The notes under the pieces were generated by a model, which saw only the letters and a list, made by a program, of their open reading frames with translations, was not told the DNA's origin and searched no databases. DNA of 64,000 bases, from NCBI GenBank assembly GCA_900079765.1, contig LT599017.1, positions 2,697,766 through 2,761,765 of the forward strand. Reading direction: 5' to 3'. The number at the start of each line of letters is the position of its first letter. Positions within the stretch are counted from its first letter, which is position 1. The position numbers and the translations under genes were made by a program. This stretch comes from an uncultured Eubacteriales bacterium. Its GTDB lineage: Bacteria > Bacillota > Clostridia > Oscillospirales > Oscillospiraceae. This document shows, piece by piece, positions 34,521 to 43,833 of this stretch.

Positions 34521-36038
34521 TCACTCAGGCTTGCGGAATTTGAACATAATCTCTATCTGCTTGTTTTCATGGATCAGAACCTTCTCAACCAACACGGTCA
34601 GAACCTTGCGGTCAAGCGTTTCAAAGTGAACCACCGCCTTTAATTGCTGCCAGATTTGCTCTTGTACATCCTCCTGCTCCAAATAGGCCGTTAGTTCCTT
34701 GATCGTCTGTTCCAGCCGTTCGCGTTCCTCCCGGGCCGCTTGAAAAAACTCTTGAAATTCTCGCTCATTGATAGTTCCTTCCGCTTTATCCCGGTAGAGG
34801 CTCTGGGCCACCTTTTTATTTGCCTCCAGTTTTCTCAGCACGGAATCCAGCTGCCGTCTGGCCTGCTGTTGCCCCTCGTTCCATGTGACCGACTTTTCAA
34901 GGGCCTCGGCATCTAATTGCTGCGACAGCATTTGCAGCTGTTGGCGAATGGTTTCAATGACGAAATCCTCCCGCATATAGTGCCCAGAGCAAAGTCCCAA
35001 TCTCCCGCCCTTTCGATAGCCCTGGCAGACCATGTAGGTACGAGTATCGCTCTCCCGTAGGTAAGTCATTGGCGCCCCACAGTCGGCACAAAAAGCCAGT
35101 CCGGTCAGTAAATGCCCATCCCCTGCTTGGGGGAGGTAGCTCCGTACCGCCAGTGTCTCTTGGACTTGGGCAAACAGTTCAGGTGAGATAATGGCCTCAT
35201 GAGTATCCGCTACAGTCGTCCAGTCCTCCTGACGCAGATTCATTTTCTTGTCTACCTTATAGCCTATTTTACGACTACGGTTCTGCGTGAGGTTGCCAAT
35301 ATAGGTGGGGTTCGTCAGGATTCGTCGTACAATGGCATCGCTCCACACTCCTGGAAACCTCATCTGGGTCGGAGTCGTCTGTTTGCATTCCGAGGGTGTC
35401 GGCACGCCCCTTTCGGTCAGACTCTTTGCTGTCCCGATTACGCTACCGCATGAAAGATAGGTCTGAAATACCAATTGCACAATTCCCGCAGTCTCTGGGT
35501 CGGGGATCAGTCGTCCCTTTTGCCGGGGATCCTTTTGATAGCCGAGCGGGGCCTGGGAGCCGATGAAGTAGCCGTTGCTCTTCCGGGTATCCAATGCGGT
35601 GCGCACCTTTCGAGAGATATCTGCCGCATAAAAGTCGTTGGCCGCCGCCATGAACGGAAGCGCCATATCGTTGTTGTTCTTTGCACCAGTGTCTACTCCC
35701 TCATTAACTGCGATATAACGAACCTGCTTTTGCGGGAAGTAGATTTGGTAGTAATACATGGTATTAATCTGGTCTCTCCCCAACCGAGAAAGGTCTTTTG
35801 TAATCACGGTATTAATCTTTTTGTACGCAATATCCTGCAGGAGCCGCTGAAACGAGGGACGGTCGAAATTCGTGCCAGTGTAGCCGTCATCTATGTAGAT
35901 ATCTGTAACAGCCCAACCTCTCTGATCCACATATCGTGTAAGAAAATCCCGCTGGTTTGTAATGCTCTGGGATTCGACTTCGCAATCCTCGTCCTCGCGG
36001 GACAATCGGAGATAAAGCCCTACTTTTGGTAAGTCCAT
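34521..36038 (-). CDS. Large serine recombinase (resolvase/recombinase/zinc ribbon)
   Basis: This 505-residue site-specific recombinase has an N-terminal resolvase catalytic domain with nucleophile S13 ('YLRLSREDED') and 'VITKDLSRLGRD'. A recombinase domain (about 160-290) and a zinc ribbon ('FCADCGAPM...CQGYRKGGRLGLC') follow, then a coiled-coil and C-terminal part. Such enzymes integrate and excise transposons or phages. No cargo genes or clear attachment repeats are seen, so it may be a solo element or remnant. A 43-residue ORF overlaps its start. Confidence 0.92.
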   Translation of the reverse strand: MDLPKVGLYLRLSREDEDCEVESQSITNQRDFLTRYVDQRGWAVTDIYIDDGYTGTNFDRPSFQRLLQDIAYKKINTVITKDLSRLGRDQINTMYYYQIYFPQKQVRYIAVNEGVDTGAKNNNDMALPFMAAANDFYAADISRKVRTALDTRKSNGYFIGSQAPLGYQKDPRQKGRLIPDPETAGIVQLVFQTYLSCGSVIGTAKSLTERGVPTPSECKQTTPTQMRFPGVWSDAIVRRILTNPTYIGNLTQNRSRKIGYKVDKKMNLRQEDWTTVADTHEAIISPELFAQVQETLAVRSYLPQAGDGHLLTGLAFCADCGAPMTYLRESDTRTYMVCQGYRKGGRLGLCSGHYMREDFVIETIRQQLQMLSQQLDAEALEKSVTWNEGQQQARRQLDSVLRKLEANKKVAQSLYRDKAEGTINEREFQEFFQAAREERERLEQTIKELTAYLEQEDVQEQIWQQLKAVVHFETLDRKVLTVLVEKVLIHENKQIEIMFKFRKPE

Positions 36039-36151
36039 GCAGGCTCACGCTCCTTTACCGCGCTCTGGAGCACGGCCCGCATTTTCTCCTGTAGGGTGGG
36101 GGCAGTTTCTTGGTAGATGCAAATGACAGGATAGCCGTGAAATTTTTTCAT
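36020..36151 (-). CDS. Small ORF overlapping the recombinase start, unknown
   Basis: A 43-residue frame (MKKFHGYPVICIYQETAPT...) starts at ATG 36151 with GGAG ten bases upstream. It ends inside the recombinase coding region by a 19-base overlap. Small coupled ORFs are common beside clostridial serine recombinases. Function is unknown. Confidence 0.45.
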   Translation of the reverse strand: MKKFHGYPVICIYQETAPTLQEKMRAVLQSAVKEREPAWTYQK

Positions 36152-36468
36152 GACAACCAAACTCCAATCAATTGATTTTCTGTTTTCTCTTTCTCACTTA
36201 ATAATATATAGGTGTTACGGAAGAAGATTACAGATTATCAGCTGGTTCAGAGCCGTGTAAACGCCCACCACCTCGACCGTTGCTCCGTGTTTGCTCCCAC
36301 TCTTGATCGATTAGTATATTCATGTGGAGATACAATTACATGTTTGAAAATAATTTTTGATATGCTTGAAACGGCCCCATTTTTGAAACACGGAGAACGT
36401 TTCTCCCAAAAGGAATGATTCAAAGCTCAAAATTACTTGTCTCTCCTGCCTTGAATGGCTAAGCTATC
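36152..36468. other. Gap between the recombinase module and the dipicolinate synthase fragment
   Basis: About 317 AT-rich bases, with no supported gene. It presumably contains the promoter of the recombinase module (minus strand) and the element's boundary; I cannot define an attachment site. Confidence 0.4.
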
Positions 36469-36851
36469 TTATCCAAACCCCATACCCGCCCCGCCCGGCT
36501 TGGAGGCTAGGTCCATGACGAGGCAGCCGGGCTTTAAGTCCCGGAGCTCCTTTTCGGAGAGGACCCGGGCAGGGACGGTGTTGACCACCAGGTCGTACGC
36601 GCACAGCCAGCCCACAAGGGCGCCGGTCTGCTCCACACCGTACCCCATGGCCTCCGCCCAGGCTAGGTCGGAGAATTTACGGGCCGCCACGCTGACCTTG
36701 GCCCCCATGGCGGCAAAGCGGTGGGCCACCAGCCTTCCCACCCGCCCATAGCCGATGACCAGCACCCGTGCGCCTTGGAGCGTAATGGGCAGCTCCTCCA
36801 TGGCAATCTGAACGGCCCCCTCCGCTGTAGGTGGCGCGTTAGCGGTATAGC
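36469..36851 (-). pseudogene. dpaA: Internal fragment of dipicolinate synthase subunit A
   Basis: The translation contains 'NAPPTAEGAVQIAMEELPITLQGARVLVIGYGRVGRLVAHRFAAMGAKVSVAARKF' and 'NTVPARVLSEKELRDLKPGCLVMDLASKPGG'. This matches the central and late part of SpoVFA/DpaA, which reduces the heterocyclic precursor to dipicolinic acid in the mother cell. About 125 residues remain, of roughly 290. The N-terminal half is replaced by a palindrome at 36852, and the C-terminus stops after 'PGGAGMGFG'. A functional copy must exist elsewhere if the strain makes normal spores. Confidence 0.8.
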
Positions 36852-36913
36852 CACGCCTAAACATAAACGGACTTCAGCCTGACCAGGCTGAAGTCCGTTT
36901 ATGTTTAGGCGTG
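36852..36913. repeat. Near-perfect 62-bp palindrome (30-bp arms, 2-base loop)
   Basis: Arms 36852-36881 and 36884-36913 are exact inverted copies (starting CACGCCTAAACATAAACGG). The palindrome lies exactly where the dipicolinate synthase fragment loses its 5' part. It could be a fold-back mobile end, a fused pair of element termini, or a terminator without T-tract. Confidence 0.9.
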
Positions 36914-37103
36914 TTTCCTGCGTAAGTTTCTGAAAACCCTTTGAGACGTGGCTCGTCTTTCCAAACAATTCTAGGCGCAAAATTGCATAGGTTTTACATG
37001 CAGTTTACTCGGCATTGGCAGCGCATAATAAGATAAATCAATATAATTTTTATGAAACAAGCCCATTGTTTAAAAATTCTGATTCATGAGAGGGAGTAAT
37101 TAA

Positions 37104-38738
37104 ATGAAGAGAAGATTGCCAAGCAGTTTAATTGCGCTTTTGCTAACAGTCACAGTCTCAGCACCCGCCCATGCAGTGGGAATTAACGACGTTAAGGTTC
37201 AGTCTCCCGCCAAGAATGTGATCCTTCTGATTCCCGATGGAATGAGCACGGATGTCGTGACCCTGGCCCGTTGGTATCAGGGCGGCGGGACCCTCAATCT
37301 GGACGAGATGGCCTCTGGTCTTGTCAGAACCTATTCTTCCGATGCTGCGATTGCGGACTCCGCGCCTGCCGGGACTGCATATGCCACCGGGTATAAATCG
37401 CACACCGGATATGTTGGTGTATTGCCGGACGTTAATTCTATGCCCGGACTTGAGCCGCTTGATCCCTCTCTGAAAAAAGCTCCGGTGGCAAATATCCTCG
37501 AGGCCTCAAAGTTGGCTGGAAAGGCCACCGGCCTCATCGCAACCAGCGAAATCATGCATGCCACCCCGGCTGATTTTTCAGCACACTACGCCAGCCGCAA
37601 AGCCTATGACATCCTCTCTATGCAGCAGGTCCACCAGGACATTGATGTGGTTCTGGGTGCCGGCACCGAGTATTTCACCCCCGATGGCCGCAGCGACGGC
37701 AACGATTTGCTCTCGCTTATTCAAAAAAATTATCAGTATGCCGATACCCCCGCGGAAATGAACGCGGTTACTTCCGGAAAGCTCTGGGGCATGTTTGCCG
37801 ATACCTCGTTGGACTATGATTTTGACCGCGACCCAGCGGAGCAGCCCTCTCTGTCCGAGATGACTCAAAAAGCCATTGATATTCTCTCCCAGGATGAGGA
37901 CGGTTTCTTTTTGATGGTTGAGGGCAGCAAAATTGACTGGGCCGCCCATGCCAACGACCCCATTGGCCTGATCTCTGACTGCCTGTCCTTTGACGCGGCT
38001 GTCGGCGTTGCGCTGGACTTCGCGAAAAAAGACGGCAACACCGTTGTCATTGCCTGCACGGACCACGGCAACAGCGGCGTCAGTATTGGAGATATCGCTA
38101 CCAGCAACGACTATGATAAACAGCCTCTCTCTACGTTTATCGATCCGCTTCTGAAAGCGTCTCTGACCGGTGAGGGGCTGGAGCAGGTGCTGAACGCCGA
38201 CCGGAGCAATACCGTGGAGGTCATGGCCAAATACTTTGGCGTTACAGACCTGAGCCAGGAAGAAATTGCGGCAATTCAGACAACCAAAGACGGCTCTATG
38301 AACTATACAGCTGGCCCCATCATAGCCAAGCGCGCCCATATCGGCTTTACTACAAACGGGCATACCGGAGAGGATGTAACCCTTTATGTCTATGCACCCA
38401 AGGGCATAGACCAACTGACCGGTACGATTGAAAACACCGACGTGGCGCGTTATATGGAAAAGGTGATGAATGTAAGCCTGGCAGACACTACGGAGAAACT
38501 ATTCGTACCCGCGCGCAAGGCCTTTGAGGCAAAAGGTGCAACCGTGAGCTTTGACAATACCACCGATCCCAGCAACCCCGCTCTTATGGTAATCAAGGGT
38601 GACACTAAGCTCCGAATCCCCATTAATACCAATATTGCTTATGTAAATGGCGAAGAAAAGAAACTGGACGGCATAACTGTTTTTGATGGCGTGGGAAAAA
38701 CCTATGTTCCTCAGAGCGCTGTGGCGCTTATTGATTAA
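37104..38738 (+). CDS. phoA: Secreted alkaline phosphatase
   Basis: This 544-residue protein has a signal peptide cleaved near 'AHA' (residue 24). The alkaline phosphatase fold shows the metal ligand D45 ('LIPDGMS'), the phosphorylated Ser86 in 'IADSAPAGTAYATG', 'EGSKIDWAAHAND', 'CTDHG' and a late His in 'TTNGHTGEDV'. The last 70 residues ('IPINTNIAYVNGEEKKLDGITVFDGVGKTYVPQ') resemble the copper amine oxidase N-terminal-like repeat often found on clostridial exported proteins. It releases phosphate from extracellular esters. It is a single-gene unit with a strong terminator. No Pho box was identified. Confidence 0.93.
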   Translation: MKRRLPSSLIALLLTVTVSAPAHAVGINDVKVQSPAKNVILLIPDGMSTDVVTLARWYQGGGTLNLDEMASGLVRTYSSDAAIADSAPAGTAYATGYKSHTGYVGVLPDVNSMPGLEPLDPSLKKAPVANILEASKLAGKATGLIATSEIMHATPADFSAHYASRKAYDILSMQQVHQDIDVVLGAGTEYFTPDGRSDGNDLLSLIQKNYQYADTPAEMNAVTSGKLWGMFADTSLDYDFDRDPAEQPSLSEMTQKAIDILSQDEDGFFLMVEGSKIDWAAHANDPIGLISDCLSFDAAVGVALDFAKKDGNTVVIACTDHGNSGVSIGDIATSNDYDKQPLSTFIDPLLKASLTGEGLEQVLNADRSNTVEVMAKYFGVTDLSQEEIAAIQTTKDGSMNYTAGPIIAKRAHIGFTTNGHTGEDVTLYVYAPKGIDQLTGTIENTDVARYMEKVMNVSLADTTEKLFVPARKAFEAKGATVSFDNTTDPSNPALMVIKGDTKLRIPINTNIAYVNGEEKKLDGITVFDGVGKTYVPQSAVALID

Positions 38739-38780
38739 AAATCCTTCTCTCGTACACGAAAAACCATTGTCCATTTAAAT

Positions 38781-38816
38781 ACACTGGGGCAGACTTGTCT
38801 GCCCCAGTGTATTTTT
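38781..38816 (+). terminator. Terminator of the alkaline phosphatase gene
   Basis: ACACTGGGGCAGA (38781-38793) pairs with 38798-38810 across a 4-base loop and is followed by ATTTTT. Confidence 0.9.
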
Positions 38817-38874
38817 CGTCGTGGACACTGTCTCAACGATAATAGGTATAAAGCTTACATCATGATACTCCTGA

Positions 38875-39102
38875 TCAAGGCATTTTGAAACTTAGGTGCA
38901 GGACATCCCGATAGAATGCTTGAATCGCTTTAATCGGGCTTGGTATCTTGACACCCATGGCAATAAGCACGCCAAGTGTAAGCACCAGCAGAAAGAGTAC
39001 ACAATAAATAGTAAGGTCACGCCACCGCTTGGTTTTTACCATTTCAGGCAAATCGGCCACACCGATACCGGCAAAGGCTAAGAGCACCAGCACCAAATTC
39101 AT
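38875..39102 (-). CDS. Small membrane protein of the germination operon
   Basis: This 75-residue protein has two hydrophobic helices (about 1-18 and 30-52) separated by a charged 'PEMVKTKRWRD' turn. It overlaps gerB by four bases, so it is translationally coupled. Small two-helix membrane proteins (GerD-unrelated, sometimes called the 'D' ORF of ger operons) occur next to some germinant receptors and modulate their level. That role here is an inference. Confidence 0.7.
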   Translation of the reverse strand: MNLVLVLLAFAGIGVADLPEMVKTKRWRDLTIYCVLFLLVLTLGVLIAMGVKIPSPIKAIQAFYRDVLHLSFKMP

Positions 39103-40271
39103 GCTTTTACCTCCCGGGGGCTGCCGCGCTTTTGTATATAGGCCGTCAGCAAAGTTATAGCTGGCAGCAGAAGCTCAAAGGTTAATGAAAAGAAAGGAGC
39201 CGTCGTCGCGCCCCAATCCATATTTTCCATCACGGATTCAAAGACAAAGAGGGAATAGAAGAGCACGAGTGCCGTAGAAACAAGCAAGAGAGGCGGGTAA
39301 CTTTTCTGACGCAGAAGCCGTCCTGTTTCGCAGGCTTGGTTTTCGGTATCGATATCCACGGGCAGACTGCTTTTCTGGCTCAGTATTTGAGTCAGCCCCA
39401 ACGCAAAAGCATATAATAAGATGCTTGTCTTAAATAAAAATAAGAATATTAATATTACCGCATAGATACTCTCCATCCGGGTGAGAACTCCCGAAACGCT
39501 AATATAACGTACCGATTCAAAGGATGGCAGCGACACGATTGAAACAAGAGGTCCCAATATTACGATATCACGCAAAATAACGATCACCATAGATATGGTC
39601 GAGAGGATCAAGCCAAAAAGAAACGGCTTTGCGGCTTTTGTATCCTTTCCCAGCATGGGAGTGAGCATCATGAAAGCCAATATCTCCCCCATCGGAACCG
39701 CGCCCACGGAGACTGTAGCCTTAACATATTTGATAGGTTCCAGTTGAAAAAGCGGTTTCAAAAACCCGGGTTCAATGTCTTTAAGCACCAAAATAGTATT
39801 AATAATCACTGCCACTACGGTAACAATACAAATCATTGTGGATAACTGCATGAGATTTTTAATTCCCTTGTGAATCGAATAGGCACACCCAATCAGGAAT
39901 ACAACGATAACCGCTGCTATCGGTGTTTCCGGCATCATATAGTCTATTACAAAATTCCCGAGATCACGCGTATTAAGCGCTGCGAGGGACACAAAGAAGA
40001 ACAGGTACAGTGCAGAAATTATTTTCCCAAAAATTGGTCCGAGTACGATATTGTCGATCTCAAACAAGTTCTTCCCGGGAAATTTTTGTAGAAGCATGGC
40101 GTAAATGGCCATAAATGAAAGAGAAAACAAAAACCCCGTGATCGCCATAGCCCAGGAATCCTGCCGGGTGACGCTGATAATATATCCGGAACGCAGTACA
40201 GTGGCCTGCATAAAACAAAACACTGCAAACATTAAATCATTCGAGGATATACTTCCCCTTTCAACCTTCAT
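39099..40271 (-). CDS. gerB: Spore germination permease, GerB (GerAB) family
   Basis: This 390-residue protein has about ten membrane helices of the APC-like GerAB/spore permease family. Examples are 'NDLMFAVFCFMQATVLRSGYIISV' near the N-terminus and 'VGAVPMGEILAFMMLTPML' in the middle. In germinant receptors the B subunit binds the small-molecule germinant in the spore inner membrane. It overlaps gerC and the small membrane gene by four bases each. The germinant cannot be predicted. Confidence 0.9.
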   Translation of the reverse strand: MKVERGSISSNDLMFAVFCFMQATVLRSGYIISVTRQDSWAMAITGFLFSLSFMAIYAMLLQKFPGKNLFEIDNIVLGPIFGKIISALYLFFFVSLAALNTRDLGNFVIDYMMPETPIAAVIVVFLIGCAYSIHKGIKNLMQLSTMICIVTVVAVIINTILVLKDIEPGFLKPLFQLEPIKYVKATVSVGAVPMGEILAFMMLTPMLGKDTKAAKPFLFGLILSTISMVIVILRDIVILGPLVSIVSLPSFESVRYISVSGVLTRMESIYAVILIFLFLFKTSILLYAFALGLTQILSQKSSLPVDIDTENQACETGRLLRQKSYPPLLLVSTALVLFYSLFVFESVMENMDWGATTAPFFSLTFELLLPAITLLTAYIQKRGSPREVKA

Positions 40272-41515
40272 TTTGCACCTCCGGGAACCCCCGGTTTCGT
40301 CAGACCGCCAGTGGAACGCAATTCTACATTCACCTGGACATCCAACTCGATTTTAGGAAAAACATCTTCCCAGTTGCCCTTCATTTCTTTCCACTCTTCC
40401 GGATATTCACGGCGAATCGCCTCTCCGAATCCGAATATATCGGCTGAGAATTCCCTTGCTTGCGACAGTGAACTCTCAATATCTGAGCGGATATCCTCCT
40501 TCATTTTCTCCTTCAGCAGTTCAACGTTTTCTAAGCGAGACATATCTTCGGTGGTTTCATTGCTTTCGATTGTCCCATCCACATTGATGGTAAGCTGCAT
40601 CCGGATACCGCCTTCCTTAGTTTTGACAGGCTTTAAACTGCTGCTGGAATGGAGCATCTCCAAAACGACCTGTCCCCATTGTGTATCCACAGTCGTTGCA
40701 CCACTTTTTGCTTTATCCATCACCCATAGGAGCCCCCGTGTCTGTGCTTTGTCAAGCTCCCCAATTAGTTTGCCCTGCTTGAAAACCGCAGTGCCTTCAA
40801 GTCTTGCATATTTCTTCCCATCCGATTCGTATAGGTCTATCATCGGGGCTACAGGGGCTGTGGACTCACTCAAAGTAGCAATCATAAAATCGCGCAGGGT
40901 TACAACTACGGTTTCCGAGTTGGATTCTTGATTCTCCATCATACCGGAAATATGCAGTGCAGGTGCTTTTTCCAGATCCACATCCTCTTTCAATATCTCT
41001 GATGCGCTGCCTTTTGAAATCAGGATATAGATGTTCATACGTGCCTCATAATCACGCGTAAATGCATCCAGCCCTTCCGCCATGTCCAATTTTGCCAGAT
41101 CACTACTAAAAATGAGCACGTCACTATGCGAGAAATAGAGCCTCCGGTTTTGCATATGCGTAATTTCTCTCACGGCGGAAAGCACGCTTTTGTCTGTATA
41201 ACTGATATTCACATAAGCTTTCCCTTCAGACGTTTTGCCTTTCCCAGGCGAACCCGACCCAATCTCCGATGCCTTGACTACCTGCGCGGTTATTTTCAAT
41301 GTGTCCGGTTCATCGCCCACATCCAGTCCGGTACCGACTACAATGGCCAGTTTATTTAGTTCCCTTTGGCTCCAGCAGGCATTCAGACATAGCACCAGCA
41401 GTACACAGGATAAAAGCCCGGCAGCGCGGCGTACGTTTTTGGGACATTGATAGGAAGTCGGTGAGGATAATGGCCAAAAAGCCCTCCCGGCTATTTTCAT
41501 GGCTCGTTTTGTCAT
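40268..41515 (-). CDS. gerC: Ger(x)C-family germination lipoprotein
   Basis: This 415-residue protein has a lipobox at C47 ('LCLNAC') after a long N-terminal region, then 'WSQRELNKLAIVVGTGLDVG', typical of GerAC proteins (domain 1). A C-terminal GerAC domain follows ('FGEAIRREYPEEWKEMKGNWEDVFPKIELDVQVNVELRSTG'). It is the lipid-anchored subunit of the germinant receptor. ATG 41500 is a possible later start. It overlaps gerA by four bases. Confidence 0.9.
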   Translation of the reverse strand: MTKRAMKIAGRAFWPLSSPTSYQCPKNVRRAAGLLSCVLLVLCLNACWSQRELNKLAIVVGTGLDVGDEPDTLKITAQVVKASEIGSGSPGKGKTSEGKAYVNISYTDKSVLSAVREITHMQNRRLYFSHSDVLIFSSDLAKLDMAEGLDAFTRDYEARMNIYILISKGSASEILKEDVDLEKAPALHISGMMENQESNSETVVVTLRDFMIATLSESTAPVAPMIDLYESDGKKYARLEGTAVFKQGKLIGELDKAQTRGLLWVMDKAKSGATTVDTQWGQVVLEMLHSSSSLKPVKTKEGGIRMQLTINVDGTIESNETTEDMSRLENVELLKEKMKEDIRSDIESSLSQAREFSADIFGFGEAIRREYPEEWKEMKGNWEDVFPKIELDVQVNVELRSTGGLTKPGVPGGAK

Positions 41516-43137
41516 GATTCTTCACTCCGATGGTCCTCATTAGCGGCCGGATCGTTTGCCGCCTGCATATTCCGCCGTATTAAATTCTGTGGGTTTGTTG
41601 CCTTTGGACGAGTGCGCATGGCCCATATCGGGACACGCACCGCAGTATCCTTCAGATCGGCCTTTTGGAACGGAGCAAAAGGCGCCAGGTAATGCGCGCC
41701 GAAGGATCGGAGAGAGGCAAGGTGTACAAGTATGATGAACGTGCCTATGGTGATGCCAAAGCTCCCCATGGTCGCTGCCATGATCAGCAGAAACCATGCC
41801 AAAATAGAAGTAGCGTCGGCAACAAAAGGAATTGCAAAGCTTGATACAGCAGTCATTGCGATGATAATGACAACCGGGGCCCCCACTACTCCGGCCTGAA
41901 CAGCCGCTTCACCCATGACAAGAGCGCCTACGATGCTGACTGTCTGACCAATTGGCCGGGGCATACGGATACCAGCTTCCCGTAGGATTAAAAAGATAAG
42001 CAGCATCACGCCTATCTCCACTGATGCCGGAAATGGTGTTCCCTCGCTGGACGCAGCCATCGTAAACAGTAAGGTGGTTGGGATTAGTTCCTGATGATAG
42101 GTGGCAAGTGCTATATACAGGGCAGGAGCAAATAGACTGATAAAAAAAGCGATCAAGCGCAAGATGCGCATCAGCGTTGCATAATAACTGCGCGTAATAT
42201 AGTCCTCTGCGCTTTGGAAATTTTCTATAAACAGCATGGGCACCGTCATTACAAAAGGAGCCCCGTCCACGGCAACGGCAACCCGCCCTTCCAGCAGTTT
42301 ACCGGCAACGGCGTCCGGTTTTTCGCTGCACCAAATGGTTGGAAAAATTGAGAACGCCGAATCTTCGATATACTGCTCCACATAACCCGTAGCGAGTATC
42401 GCATCGGTATCTATCTTATTCAGCCTGTGCTCAACCTCACGAACCAAAGCCGGATCTGCGATTCCATCCATATACAGAATATTTATCTGCGTGTGTGTTC
42501 GCCTTCCGATAACGGTAGCATGGATTTTAAGTGCCGGATCTTTGATCTTTCTGCGAATCATAGATGTATTCGTCCGCAGATTCTCAGTAAAGCCTTCCCG
42601 TGGAGCCCGAATGGCTGTTTCACTGGTCGGTTCGGTAACCGCCCTTTTGTCCCATCCCTTTGCGCCGATATCAAGGGCTTTACAAAAACTTTCGGCCATG
42701 AGAACAGCGTTACCCGACAGGCACGCCTCCGTCACCTCATCATACGTATAGACGGTTTTTACCTCTCCAACAGCCAGCAGCCTGTCCCTAATTTCGTTCA
42801 TGCTCGAAATATCGGCCGATTCCTCTGCATGAGAAAGCCGGCTATCGTGCATCAGCGGCTTTATGATGCTGTCGTTTATCATTGGGAGGTTTGCCAGCCC
42901 ATCCAGAAAAATCAGCGCAGCCCTAACCTCTCCATTCCTATCTTTGCCGAAGGTGAATTCACGGATAATTAGATCAGAACTCTCACCAAATTTAGCTTTG
43001 ATGATATCCAGGTTATTTTGAAGGCTTTGGGAAAGAATGCGTGGGTTATTTTCTTCGCTCTCAGTGCTTTCATCCGTTTCACGTTTTTGTTTATGCTGTT
43101 CCTGATATAACCAGGTCAGTTTTTTTATAAAACGCAT
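41512..43137 (-). CDS. gerA: GerA-family spore germination protein
   Basis: This 541-residue protein has an N-terminal soluble GerA domain (about 35-290, including 'VAVDGAPFVMTVPMLFIENFQSAEDYITRSYYATLMRILR'). Membrane helices follow ('PTTLLFTMAASSEGTPFPASVEIGVMLLIFLILREAGIRMPRPIGQTVSIVGALVMGEAAVQAG'). It forms the channel-like A subunit of the germinant receptor. GAGGGAGATTAA precedes ATG 43137. It is the first gene of a four-gene overlapping operon in the order A-C-B-small protein. Confidence 0.93.
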   Translation of the reverse strand: MRFIKKLTWLYQEQHKQKRETDESTESEENNPRILSQSLQNNLDIIKAKFGESSDLIIREFTFGKDRNGEVRAALIFLDGLANLPMINDSIIKPLMHDSRLSHAEESADISSMNEIRDRLLAVGEVKTVYTYDEVTEACLSGNAVLMAESFCKALDIGAKGWDKRAVTEPTSETAIRAPREGFTENLRTNTSMIRRKIKDPALKIHATVIGRRTHTQINILYMDGIADPALVREVEHRLNKIDTDAILATGYVEQYIEDSAFSIFPTIWCSEKPDAVAGKLLEGRVAVAVDGAPFVMTVPMLFIENFQSAEDYITRSYYATLMRILRLIAFFISLFAPALYIALATYHQELIPTTLLFTMAASSEGTPFPASVEIGVMLLIFLILREAGIRMPRPIGQTVSIVGALVMGEAAVQAGVVGAPVVIIIAMTAVSSFAIPFVADATSILAWFLLIMAATMGSFGITIGTFIILVHLASLRSFGAHYLAPFAPFQKADLKDTAVRVPIWAMRTRPKATNPQNLIRRNMQAANDPAANEDHRSEES

Positions 43138-43449
43138 TTAATCTCCCTCTCAATGTCATTCAACGCCTTACAGAATTAGTTCTAATAGAGTCCTGGAAAT
43201 ATTTAATATTTAAGTTTGGTACATTTTTACAAGATTTATGCTCTATATCGAAAATGTGCGAAAGAAAATGTACGCAATTGAGGCATATATACGGCTGATA
43301 TAAGTAATTGCCTAAATTTTTGAGGGCAAGCATATAGGTTCTTCGGCATTAACCATGCCAGCATCAACTTTTCTCTTGTGCTTGACAGAAGTCGTGCAAA
43401 GCATTATGATTGCATTATGGCTGACAGTAGTCGTGCAAAGGAGATTGCG
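43138..43449. other. Divergent gap between gerA and blaI-like gene
   Basis: This 312-base AT-rich gap holds the blaI-side promoter (43382-43410), with repeats, and must contain the sporulation-type promoter of gerA. A sigma-G consensus is not clear enough to call. Confidence 0.45.
43382..43440 (+). promoter_or_regulatory. BlaI-type promoter with two 19-bp direct repeats
   Basis: TTGACA (43382-43387) and TATGAT (43405-43410) are 17 bases apart. The repeat TGACAGAAGTCGTGCAAAG (43383-43401) overlaps the promoter and recurs at 43422-43440 with one difference. The repeats are likely operators of the BlaI-like repressor encoded directly downstream (inference). Confidence 0.75.
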
Positions 43450-43833
43450 ATGGCAAACGATAACAATACGCTTGTAAAAAGCGAATGGTACATCATGGAG
43501 AGACTTTGGGAAACCGCTCCCCGCACTTATGTGCAGCTCTGCCATGACTTAAAAGTGAATCCCGGTTGGAGCCGCAGTACAGTACAAACCATGCTGGAGC
43601 GCATGACAGAAAAAGGGATTCTCCGTTATGAAGTGGTAGGACGGGCAAAACAGTATTATCCAAATATAGCGCGGGACGATGCTGCGATTGCCGAAACGCG
43701 CTCCTTATTGGATCGAGCCTTTGAAGGCTCGGCCAGCCTCATGATGAGCACACTGGTTCGCAAAAAGCAGCTTACCAAAGATGAAATCAACGAGCTTTAT
43801 GCGATTTTGCAAGAGGCAGAGGTGCAAAAATGA
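43450..43833 (+). CDS. BlaI/MecI-family repressor
   Basis: This 127-residue winged-helix repressor has 'SEWYIMERLWETAPRTYVQLCHDLKVNPGWSRSTVQTMLERMTEKGILRYEVVGRAKQYYP', the BlaI/MecI/CopY pattern. The dimerisation helices follow. ATG 43450 has AAAGGAGATTGCG; the frame to 43378 covers the promoter. It overlaps the BlaR1-like gene by four bases. In known pairs the sensor's protease inactivates the repressor. No beta-lactamase gene is nearby, so the regulon is unknown. Confidence 0.9.
   Translation: MANDNNTLVKSEWYIMERLWETAPRTYVQLCHDLKVNPGWSRSTVQTMLERMTEKGILRYEVVGRAKQYYPNIARDDAAIAETRSLLDRAFEGSASLMMSTLVRKKQLTKDEINELYAILQEAEVQK

Noticed and set aside
36852-36913. Ordinary intrinsic terminator
   Set aside because: The 30-bp perfect arms with a 2-base loop lack a T-tract on either side and do not follow an intact gene.
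43382-43440. CRISPR-like repeats
   Set aside because: Only two 19-bp copies, overlapping a promoter; they fit operators, and no array or cas gene exists in the window.
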